Shown: positions 13,101 through 25,100 of the stretch, one piece after another
Position numbering within the stretch: the first letter of the stretch is position 1
Layout: each line of letters opens with the position of its first letter
Source of the DNA: Ricordea florida
Taxonomy: Eukaryota; Cnidaria; Anthozoa; Corallimorpharia; Ricordeidae
DNA: 64,000 nucleotides
Assembly: GCA_949710005.1 (NCBI GenBank)
Contig: OX453273.1
Location: 7,393,206-7,457,205 of the forward strand
Direction of reading: 5' to 3'
Position numbers and translations under genes: made by a program
The notes under the pieces: generated by a model
Seen by the model: only the letters and a program-made list of their open reading frames with translations
The model's database searches: none
Told to the model about the DNA's origin: nothing

Positions 13101-16100
13101 TCGTAATGAATCCAGCGAACTTGGATTCGATGTTCTTTATCGGTCTTTCTTTTCTTCCCTCTTGACTGACCTCTTATGCGGTCGAGCAATCCAGACAGTC
13201 GGCTTACAGTTCGTTGGTTTGGTTCACGGGTCGCTTCTTTAGAACTCGTAGAGGCAGATTCACCCTGACGTCTTATTTCCTCTAGGATAGTTTGCCTTAT
13301 TATAGCATCCATCGTTTAAAACGCCAAGCAGTACCGAACACAAACTACAGGACAACTTTGCCGCATCCCAAAATGGCGGGAGAAAAACACTCGCCTGTCT
13401 CAGTTCCTGTATGTTAAGTTCCAGTCTCTCACGTCCAACCGAAAAATCACAACTGAACTGTTTCAAAAATCACAACTGAACTGTGAAAAATCACAACTGA
13501 ACTGTTTCAAAAATCACAACTGAACTGTTTCAAAAATCACAACTGAACTGTGAAAAATCACAACTGAACTGTTTCAAAAATCACAACTGAACTGTGAAAA
13601 ATCACAACTGAACTGTGAGCCTTCTGGGCCATCGTACAAAAAGGCATCACCGAATTCCCAATGGCGGAAATTCAGCAGTTCTCAAGTGCGCTACATTGCC
13701 AGGTAACCACGCCTGCGAACGGACACCTTTAAAATATATATATATATAAATATATATACATATATAAAAACTCTCGGCTCGATTTACTCGGGCTTGCGAG
13801 CCACATTGGTCTGACCGAAGGCGACACGATTAGTGGCCTCGCTTCGCGAGGAAATAATAAAATTGATCCTTAGGGAATATCACATACGATTGGTTCCGGT
13901 TGAGAGCAAACTGAAGTAAACTGTACAAACTGTTTCCTATTTGTCAAATATAGCTAGTGATTCAATCAACAGGGTACCCTCTAATAGCGTAGTGGTCAAG
14001 CTTGTTGAGCAGTATATATATGTCAAAAGCTTTCGAAAGGTCCATGAAAACCACTGCAGTCGTTCCTCTATTGTCAATGGCAGAAGAAATGTTATTAACC
14101 AATTGAATCAACGCCATTGACGTAGAGTGACTTCTACGAAATCCAAACTAGTTATTATAAAGATCATGATGTTAAGTAATTATAGGTACGATTGTAAACC
14201 ACTTTTTCGTAAAGTTTTAAAAAAGCTGGAAGAATAGAGATGGGCCGATAATTTTCAAGCTTATCTGGATTACCTGTATTAAAGATAGGGAGAACTTTTG
14301 CGATTTTGAGGGCATCAGGAAAACGGCCCCTTGCTAAAGATAGGTTAATATTTTCAGTTAAAGGTTAAACAATAGTGTCGATACTGAGTTTAATGACTCT
14401 GGTTTGAATGTTGTCCACTCCAGGAGCTTTATAAGAGTTAAAACTATGAACTATGCCTTTAAGTTCATCAGCTGTGAGAGGGTGAAATTCCAAAGGTGGC
14501 TGTGTGGATTGGCTTAAAAACTCTTGGTAGGTAGCAGTGGAGGGAGAGATCCTAGCTGCTACATTAGGGCCAACGTTAGACTGAGAAATACTTGCTAAAA
14601 CCGGTAGCAATAGAAGGGGGGTCAGAGACAAGCCCACCATTACTTTTAAAGCAGGAGGGGTAGGTTAGTTTAGGCTTGCGTTTGTTAAGTATCCCATTAA
14701 GGATTTTCCATGTAGTTTTTAAGTCATTTTTAGAGACTACAAGCTTATGATCATAGACGTTTCTCTTTGCAATCCTGATTAGGTGATTAAGCTTATTTTT
14801 CAACGTTTTATAAGTTCTTTCGACAGCGACACTTGGGTTCTTAAGAAGTTTATGGTAAAGTTTAGCTTTTGTCCTTATAGACCGCGTGGACTTCAAGAGG
14901 CCTTTAGTTAACCATGGTTTACGACGGGTTTTATGATCGTGACGCTTAAATTGAATGGTTTTGGAAGGAATGGTTTTATCATATACTTCACTAAATTTAC
15001 TAAGAAAGGATTCATAGGCCGAATTAGCATTTGATTTATCAAGATTTTCCCAATCAACACGTTCTAAGGAGGAACAAAAATTGTTTACATCAGTTCATCT
15101 TGGAAATCACGGACAACAATGCTCGGTTCTCGTTTTGTAGAAGTGTCGTAATAAAAGTTTCCATAGTTAATTGAAAGTAACGTTATAAGTAACGTTATTA
15201 GTGAAAATGTTATCAATAAGAGAAGTAGCGTCAAACGTTATACGGATGGGCTTAGTGATCAGGTGGTAAAGTAGATGAGAAAACATAAGCTCGATAAATT
15301 CCCCTGTGGTGGCATGTTGTTCATCCCGTAAAAAATCTAAGTTAAAGTCGCCCATGACATAACAAATCTTATTCTCACTAGTAGTTGTGGACAATAACTT
15401 TCTTGATGAATCTATAAGATCATTTACATTTTCATTAGGCGGTCGATAAATAGTGCCTACTATTACATTTTTCCCCCAGGGAATGTTGATCTCTGCAATA
15501 ATAATATACATGCAAAAATTTCAGCATGCTCATTGGCTGAGAGCACGTCAATTAATCCCAAACAGTGCAGAAAATTGAAATTGAGGGCAAAAAGTTGAAA
15601 TTGAGTGCAGAAAGTTGAAATTAAATTCTTGCTCGTGCAATTTGGTTAGCCTTTGAAAAATTTACTCGTGCTGATTTATCCCAAATTGCACGAGACAAAT
15701 CATGTGATTACCTATACAAATAGCCTCGTAGCAATTTGGGGATGAAGTGTTTAGATCTGTTCAAATTTTAAATTCAAATTTATCTAATAAGTAAAGGCCA
15801 ACTTCACAACCTGCTTTGTTTACCCTATGATTAGAGATAAAATTATAGCCAGGAATATCAACCAAGCCTGTTGTGCTGTCATTTAACCACGTCTCAGATA
15901 TACCTATAACCGAAAATTCATGATCAAGTAACCCTAAAAGCTGGTTAAATTTCCCAAAATTGCCATAGAGGCTGCGTGCATTTAAATGTAAGATCGATAA
16001 GTCTAAGTCATTCTTATAAACTTATTATTCATTTAGTTGGCCTTCAAAAAAGTAATCACAAGAGCTAAACCTTTCTTTGAGAAAATTGCAATCTGGGTCA

Positions 16101-19100
16101 AGATCAGTACGATCGCTAGCACGATGCAAATAATCCAAAGGATTAAAACAAAGGTTTTCTAATCGATCATCATCAAAGTTAGCAGTACTGTAAATATTTT
16201 CAAAAATTAAAAGATCAAAAGATGTATCATCTAAGTGATTAAAAGGAAAAATTTGAGCTAAACAATCGGAGCATAATCAGTTAATTGCTCGGAGTGCAGG
16301 ATTTTATACATATGCACTTCGTTATTTTTATTCACAAATTCGCACAGTCCAATTTGATTCCTGATCGACGTTGACCCTTCCAACACTTCAGGGATCTAGC
16401 CACTGATATTTAACAATTAGACCCGCAGCCCTTGAGGGCGAAGGGTCTAATTGTTTTAGTATCACCCAACTAGTCGGACAGAAAAAGCAATAATAAAAGA
16501 AAGTTGAAAGAAAGATTTATTTGGGAATAAAACAAAAGAAAGCGCCACGAATTTCGCTACTCGAGGACTATTACTAACAGTCCTCTAGTAGCGTAGCCAA
16601 TCAGATTGCGGCATTTGCATTAGTCCACTAGTTGGATGATACTAATATATTGTAGCAGCAACTTTAAACTGGGAGACGTAAAACTAAGACTTTAAAGCTT
16701 TAACACCTTTATTATTTTTGGTGAAGACATACCTCGGTGAATGACGTCTTCTCATCAATGAGTGATTTAAGTCCATTGAAAGCTTTTTCATAAGCGACCG
16801 CCATTTCTTGTATTTTTTCTGATCTTTTCAGCAAAACTTGATATCTAATGCGCGGGGCGAACATTTCATTATAACCAAAAATGTCGTACCCAGGTTGACC
16901 GAGGAAACCAAGTGTCCGCTTAGCAGCTGAAAGGAAGAATTATAAAAATGCCCAATAATAATAATAATAATAATAATGATAATAATGATGATGATAGTAA
17001 TAATGATAATGATAAAAATGATTATTATGATGATCAGATAATAAAAACAATAATAGCATATTTGTAGAAAGCACTTTCTCGAAACTAAATAAAAGCTTGA
17101 CTATTTTCATAAAAAAAAATCAGTTGATTCGAGGAAGTGAAAAAAGAAAACAAAAATTATTTACAATAAAAAAGTTAAGACTCTAATTATGAATTACCTT
17201 CAGAAAATGGTAGCAATGATGAAATCTAAGTTCAATAGCCACGTTTAAAAAGCCTAAGCCTTCAATTAACCTTTAAAAATATCAGAAGAACTAGATTTCT
17301 TTAGGTTCTTTGCCAGTGTGTATTTTATATCAAAGTAGGACTATGGTGAACTCGTGGATATGTTTACAAAATAGGGAAAAAAGAAATAATTTTAAAATTA
17401 ACGAAGTGTTTTTACATAGTTCTGATTGAATGAACTTCAAGATAATTTTAATAATCTATAATCACAACATAAACGTGACCAGGGAGCTGAGTAGCTTTTC
17501 GAAATAAACATACAGTGAGTACATGACGCCAATCGTTGGACTACACTAGGCATCAGTTATAAGGCAGGTGGCAAGCATACAGTTGTTAAAAAATTTGATA
17601 ACTTAACATAAGAATACAGGATTAAATGGAGCCAAAACCAAATGTAGTTCTGGTATCCTGCTGCTCACTGTCTGTGTATTCAAAGTTTCTAACACATGTA
17701 GCAGGGTTCTTCTGAATAAGGTCCGACTTTTGTTGCCATGACATTGTCAATTTTATCATCATTATAGTTTTTGTTGCCTACAAGTCTATTCAATGTTTTC
17801 AACAGAAATATCCACCTTGATTCTGCAGCTGATAATGAACAAAACCATGTAGGATTGCCCAGCTGATATATCTAAGGCACCTGAATGGCAGTCCTCGACT
17901 TCGCACTATCCATCATCAATATCATCGTTTTTAGAATCAGTAATAACAGCTTCAATTGTTCAGTTTTGTCGGCATGTTCTTCGATAGATTCCTTGGAATA
18001 TGCTGCATCTATTTGTTTACTCCTGGAGTTTAGAAACACTTCCCAATCATTGTGTTCATTTATAGCTGCGCTATTTACATATTATTCAGTCACTTCTCCT
18101 CGACTTATCAGTATATGCTCATTTTAAAAGAGTTCATTGGTTTCAACACTTGCTTGGTCTAACACTTTAAAACTTATAATGGTGCTTGTGACTTAATTTT
18201 CTTTTCAATTTGATAAGAATTGCTTATAATTCATTTATAGGTGTAGATAGAGTGTAAACAACTGAATTCACATCAGCTGGTACATTGAACATTGCTAGTA
18301 TTAGAGATAATTCTCCACCTCTATTTAGGCATTCTGGTTTCACAGGAAATCACATTTTAATAGTCGTAGAACAGACACACATGTATTGGACAACACTCAA
18401 AACAGATTGGCAACTTCCCATTGCTTACATGTAGGTTTGAATGGCAGGTTGGCTAAACCCATTCCATATTCTCTACACTAGTTTTACCAGTTATGCATGC
18501 AGCTAGTAAATTTTTGGTGCACTGACTTAGTGTCTTTGTTATCATAACACTTTGTAACTGATGATCTATACCAACTGATCACAGCAAGTCCATAAATATA
18601 CAGTTTCGCACTTAAAAGGCTGAATCACACTTTCATCATTAATACAGCAATACATCTCTGTTTTTATGCTTATTAACTTCTTGTTTTTACAATGTAAATA
18701 TGATGAGTCACACAACAGTAAGCAAAACAGGTAAGCCTACTTTTCCAACATGTTTACTTCAACACAATCTAGTTCACTTCAAGGTAAATTCGGAAATCAA
18801 TAGACAGAAGACTTTTCATTGAAAAGGCTTGTGGTGTATCGTATATAATATAACGCTTAATACATTTTCTACATGACTTGCTCTTTTCAAACCCTTTGAT
18901 GACTTTGTTACATTTTAACCTTCATGGTTCTCCGTCACGGCAGCCGCCTCCATATTTACAAGTAAATGTTGACATACTTCTTGGCCGTCCCAATACTTCT
19001 ACAACTCCATTGCTGTTAGTACTAACACTTAAATCAGTAGAAAAGTCCTACATGCGATGTTTCTTATCCAGGTTGGCCACAGAAGTTCTTCGGTTTCACA

Positions 19101-22100
19101 TCATGGATTCGTCAATTTATTCTGTTTTCAGTAGTTGTTTCGTTCAATAACGAGTACTCATTTCGCTCATATAAGTTCTCATTCAAGTGCTCATTTCGCT
19201 CTATGAGTTCTCATCAAAGCTTACTACATTAGCAAGAGATTTTCTCATGTTCAGATCACTTTCGAGCCAACTGAAATTCATATACTGCTTGTAATCTTGG
19301 GGGCGGTCGATGGCGGTCGATGTCGGAAAAGCGAATAGTTATCATCTGTTCACGTTTAGCGCCTGGCCGAGTAAAAGGCTCATGAAATTCAGTCTCCAAG
19401 TTGGTCATTGTCCTAACTGGAAACATTTAAACTCCTTTTGATTTTAGTAAGACCGCTAATGAGGCCCTGTTAGTGAGGTTCTTTATGTCGCGCGTCTGAG
19501 TTTCAAACCTTTTCACGTCGTAATTTCGGAAGGTCGAAGGTCGCTGTCGTAATTTCCCGTGAGCGGCTCGTCGTTCGTCGACATTTCAGCTCCTTTATGT
19601 CGCCGTTTCAAGGCCATGTTGCTTGTCGAAATTTAACCCTAACAGGGCCTCGCTAATCGTCCTCTTCAGCTACAAAATCATTACAAACTCTGGCAACGGT
19701 ACGATACACTTTCAGCGTGAACTTTCATCAACAGACTTCGGTGACTTCGGTCACGACAATTGTCGTCTTCATATCGGTGCCCCCGAGTTCTATCCGACTA
19801 ATTACAAAGTGTGTCTACACTGGAGTGAGTGAGTGAGTGAGTGAGTGAGTGACAATTTGCATATCGGAGTCCCCACAAAAACTCGCAAATACGCTTCGCG
19901 TATCCACGAGTTAAAAAGGGTGCCGCAACGGAAAAGGCGCGCCGACCATATGATTTTAAATTAAATTCACGATGAAGGAGTAAGTTTTAATGCAATGTAA
20001 TCTTAATGTAATCTGGTTTACGTGTGGTACCGTGAAACCCAGGGCGCAAGAACCACACTGCGGTCTATGACCGTACCTATGGAAACGGTCCATATGGCAA
20101 AATCCCAACCAAATAAAAAGCAATCGGAACGCATACCTTAACATATAGCAATGAATTTTGTAAGGTTCTGATATATATTTATTGCGTCTCTCCTAGAATG
20201 GCGTACGCCTGCCTTCAGGCAACTTACCAACGTAACATAATACAATTGAATGCGTCATAAGGCATGTCACGTTACATCCCCCTTCCTTTAGGAAGAGACA
20301 ACAGAAACAGCAACAATATAAAAAAGGAATGTAAAAGAACAATGTAGGTTTCGAGGCCACAGTCAAAAAACATTGTTGGATTAGGGACTGCCTTGCCCGG
20401 CTAGTATTTAATAAAGTCCTTGTAGCGGGTTGGCTCTCTTAGTGTTCTCTTCGGTCGTTCTGCAGGCCCAGGCACCGGCCCTGACTGCAGTGTGCTAGGG
20501 GGCGATGCTGCTGTGCCCGCAGACAATGGAATGTCCTCTTTGGGTAAATTTGCCGTCGATGATTCCATGGGTGGCTTGTCTGGCGTTGTTGGCACACTCT
20601 CGTAGTCGTGTGGTGAGACACTCTCTGCCGTTTTCTTTAAATCCACCCGATTGCGTCTGTACGTATGGTTGTTTGCCTCGATTTCGTATGACCGCTCGTC
20701 GAGGCGTTTCTTCACAACGGCTCTGTCCCAGGTTTTCTTACCAAGCTGGAATGGCCGCATGCGTACCACATCACCTTCCTCTAAGGTCTGCAGGTCTTTA
20801 GCATGCTGGTTGTAGTAGTGTGCCAGTTTGGCTTGGGCAATCTTCCGCCTTTCTTTGGTGTTTTCTATTGGTATTCCGTATGGCTTCAGCAACTCAGATG
20901 TAGTCGGTAGAAGAGTTTTTGTGCGACGGCCAAGAAAGCGTTGTGCTGGGCTTGTGCCCATCGACTCTGAGGGCGTGTTTCTATAGCACAGAAGTGCAAG
21001 GAATGGATCCCGTCCATCTGCCTTCGCCTTGCGCAGCAGCTTCTTCGCTGTCTTCACTGCGGCTTCAGCGGCTCCGTTCGCTTGCTGATATCCTGGGCGG
21101 CTAGGGCACACGGTAAATTCCCACTCCTCTGCGAATTTCCGGAATTTGTCGGAGGAGAACTGAGGGCCGTTGTCTGTCACGACGCTGTCAGGAATGCCAT
21201 ACCTGGCAAAATGCCCCTTGAGTTTTCTTATCACGGTTTAAGCTTTTAGATAGTTGATCTCAAAGAAGTTGGAGAAGTAGTCACTGACCACCAGGTACTC
21301 TTTACCATTCAGATCAAAGAGGTCGACTGACACTTTCTCCCAGGGTCTGTCCGAGGCAGGATGACTTCTCAGGGTCTCCTTGGGTTGGCGACTTTCGTAG
21401 AGGCGACAAGTCTCGCACTGTGCAATATGACTGCGGATATCGCTGCTCATGGACGGCCAGAACATGCTCTCTCGTGCTCTACGAAGGCACCCGTTGATCC
21501 CAATGTGGGAGCTGTGGGCCTCTTCTCGCATGAGGGGTTTTAGTTCTTTAGGGATCACCAATCGCTCGCCTCGGTAAATCAAGCCGTCATGTACAGCCAG
21601 TTCATCTCGAATACTGTGATAGGGGGTCAGTGTGGCTGGTACCTTGGCCCCGTCATCTGGCCAACCATTCAGTATGTACCACTTGAGCTCCTGAAGTACT
21701 TCATCTCGTGTAGTTGACTCCCGTATAGTGGCTTTCTTCTGGTCTTGCATCGGGACAAAGTTTGCCGCGTTCACGTGTTCGAATTCTTCCACGTGGTTCT
21801 TGCTCCCGGCAATGTATGCTCTGCTCAGGGTATCAGCTAGAAACATCTGCGACCCAGGCTTGTAGACAATGTTGATGTCGTACTTCTGTGTCTTCAGTAG
21901 CATTCCCTGGAGTCGTTTGGGAGCACTCCTCAGGGGCTTCTTAGCAATTGCCTCCAGTGGCTTGTGGTCGCTGATAACTGTTACCGGTCGGCCATATACG
22001 TACTGGTTGAATTTTTCAAGGGCAAAGACCACGGCCTGCATCTCTTTTTCAATGGGTGCGTATCGGGTTTCGGTGTCTGTTAGTGCTCGGCTGGCAAACG

Positions 22101-25100
22101 CAACTGGCTGGCCATTTTGCAAGAGTGCTGCTCCAATGCCCTTGTCGCTTGCATCACATTGGACCGTCAGCTCTTCTGCAGGGTCATAGTATCTGAGTAG
22201 CGGCGCGCTGGAGACCATGCTCTTGATCGCTTGAAATGCTTTGTCATGTGTGGTATTCCACTGCCACTCGACATCCTGGCGCGTTAGCTGTCTGATTGGC
22301 TCGATTACGTCTGATAGATTGGGCATGAAACTGGCAAGGTAGTTGACGAAACCGCACAGTCTACGCACTCCCTTAACATCTTCAGGTGGTGGCATCTTGA
22401 CGATGGCTTCCACTTTCTCGGGATCCGGTCTGAGACCTTCATTCGTGACTTGGTGACCAAGGTAACTGATTACCGGGCACCGCAGCGTTAGTTTTGACTT
22501 GTTTAGCTTGATTCCTTGCTCCCGGCATCGGTCGAGGAACGCGACTAGCTTACGGTCATGATCTTCTCGCACTTCTTCATCAGTATCACCAGCGCTATAG
22601 ATGACCATATCGTCGTGAATTGTTACAAGGCCATCTAACTTGTCGAGGGCCTGGTTAAGGCGTTTTTGAAATATCTCAGACGGCACAGACAGACCAAATG
22701 GCAGCCTCTTCCAGCAGTATCGCCCAAAGGGCGTGTCAAAGGTGGTGAGTTTGGCTGATTTGTCGTCCAGCGCCACGTGCCAGTAACCATTCTTTGCATC
22801 GATCTTGGTAAACATCTTTGCTTTTGCTAGCTCAGGTAGCACGTCGTCAATGACTGGGATGGGGTACCTCTCTTGCTTGAGGGCCTTGTTTAGTGGCTTG
22901 GGATCAATGCAGATGCGGAGGTCACCGGACGGTTTGGTGGCAATGACGATGTTGCTAACCCAGTCTGTCGGCTCGTCGACAGGGGCAACCACCCCAAGTT
23001 CTGTGAGGCGATCGAGCTCCACCTGTAGTTTGGACCTCAGGGCGAATGGCATTCGTCTGGAGGGTGATACAGTTGGCGTGACATCAGGATCGACAGTCAA
23101 GCGTTGCTTTCCTTCAAGGGTTCCAACGTCTCCACAGAAAACGTCTGTGTAACGTGCGATCACGTCTGCTTTGTTGCCCAGGGAGCATGTCGCCCGTTCC
23201 TGACGAACGGACGACACTGATTTGAAGTTGTTCCGTTTTACTTCAATTATGTTCATGTCTTGGAAGGCACTTGACCCCAGTAATGGCATTAGATTCTCTT
23301 CCACGACAACAGATTCGATCATGTAGGTCTTGTCTGTCTTCGGGTTGCGTACCTTGAGACGCTTGGTTCCCTTTGGTCTTAATTCGGTTTTGTTCCACAT
23401 GAACAGTGTCTTGTTTGTAGGCTCCAATGCCTCCTTGTTTACGTATTTCAATGGCAGCACATTTACCGAAGCGCCACAATCGACGTGAAACTTAACTAGA
23501 TTTCCGTTCTGGAGCATTTCGGCGTAGATTGGCTCTGCAGCTGGCCTGTTGCTGTCATCGACCCCATTCACGGCCTCGTGCTTCACAGTCACGCATCCCA
23601 TGTAATCCGAGTCGCTTGAGCTCTCATGAGTGTTTTCTGAAACACAATGGGTTTGTGCTCTTCGACTGTTCTCTTGCAGGCAGACATCGGCAAAATGATT
23701 CCTCTTACCACACGCGGAGCACAATTTTCCCCATGCTGGACAGTGGTCGCGGCCAGCTTTATGTATTTCACCACAATATCTGCACGGTCCTGAATTCCTG
23801 TTTGCGGTGAACTGCTTTGTCACGGGCCTGTCTGGCTTGTCACGCTTTCTTCTAATATGCTTCGCTTGTTTTATTTCATGAACCGTTTTTTGCTGTTCTT
23901 GCTTGTCGAGGTCTTTTAGCTGCGTCTTGGTCACTTGCCAAACACATGTCCACACATTCGGAGAGGGACAGCTTTTTCCGTTGTAGGAGACGCTTTCTAA
24001 TTTCGTTACACTTGACGCCGAGTACAATGCGATCTCTGATAAGGGAGTCGTTGAGGCAAGTACAGAAATTGCACGTCTGGGCCAGCGTGCGGAGCTCTGT
24101 GATATAAGCAGAGACGGACTCGTTGTCCCTTTGATCTCTACTGTTGAACTTGTACCTTTCGTATGTTTCGTTCTTTTCCCCGACGGCGAACTTGTCAAAG
24201 GCTGCGATAATGGCCTTAAGGTTTCCTTTCTCAGCGTCGGTTAGATCAAAAGTATTAAATGACTTCACCGCTTCATTTCCCACCGAATAAAGGAAAAGGG
24301 CAACCTTGTACTCCTCTGGTTGCCTGTCTAACTGTGTGAGTATGGAGTAATGGTTCCAGCGCTGTTTGAATTAGAAGGTCTTCCAATTCTCCGCTCTGTG
24401 ATTATCGCTCAGGTCTAGATTGGTCGGCGGTTGTAGATTCAAGCTTAGATGTGCACGCAACGGTTCCACAGTTTCGCCAGAGGCTGTAGCTTCTGCTTGA
24501 TGCTCCTCCTCCTCACCGCTCATAGTTCTGGGTGTTGACCGCTGCCACCATGTAAGGTTCTGATATATATATATATATTGCGTTTCTCCTAGAATGGCGT
24601 ACGCCTGCCTTCAGGCAACTTACCAACGTAACATAATACAATTGAATGCGTCATAAGGCATGTCACGTTACAAATTTTACAGTTGTAATGATTGGTCATC
24701 CAAACATTACTCTAGAAGAAGACCTTTGACAAAGGGAGCTTCTATGGATACCTTTTTTGATGCTTTCTGCTCCCTCTCCCTTCGCTACTTTCAAAATTAA
24801 TTTCAGCGCCGCTCTCCCTGATGCGTAACTGCTGTTTCCTAGCAACACGTCTTCCGCACGTCTTTTTATGGAGTGGAGAAGTTCCAATGGATACTCTATA
24901 CCATCATCCGTGAGATTTCCATGACTAACGGCGTTTTCCTGAATTACACCGTCTTTTCCAGGCGTGTCAGGAGCTGCAACAGACAGGAAATAGCAGCAAT
25001 TACAATTGCTTCTCGTTGATGTCCTAGTCTCTGTGTACAGCGGTTGTCTGGCTCATCACGGTGCAGGGAGAAGCGTTGCGTGACGAAACAGACAATGGCT

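Larger units (their letters stand above)
6928..13636. mobile_element. IS3EU-type DNA transposon with transposase and HECT gene, TSD CAAAAA
   Basis: The ends TACGATGGCCCAGAAGGCTC and GAGCCTTCTGGGCCATCGTA are exact inverted repeats. They continue into arrays of a 22-24 bp iteron at each end. CAAAAA flanks both sides (6,922-6,927 and 13,637-13,642). From memory, the TAC...GTA ends and a 6-bp duplication fit the eukaryotic IS3EU superfamily. The plus strand encodes an integrase-type transposase (7,192-8,238) and the minus strand a HECT-domain gene read convergently towards it. A Penelope-like element has inserted into the HECT gene. It lies in an intron of the collagen-like gene. Confidence 0.85.
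20159..24672 (-). mobile_element. Ty3-type LTR retrotransposon with very short LTRs, TSD AATTT
   Basis: Near-identical direct repeats at 20,159-20,276 and 24,551-24,672 start TGTAAGGTTCTG and end GTTACA. AATTT flanks both sides (20,154-20,158 and 24,673-24,677). The coding strand is minus. Next to the 5' LTR (24,551-24,672) is a primer-binding-like TGGTGGCAGCGG; next to the 3' LTR is a purine tract AAAGGAAGGGGGA (plus strand about 20,277-20,290). The LTRs differ mainly in a TA run and a few bases, pointing to a fairly recent insertion. Confidence 0.93.

Noticed and set aside
20401..21234. Separate integrase gene
   Set aside because: It is in the same frame as the pol region and is split only by one nonsense codon.
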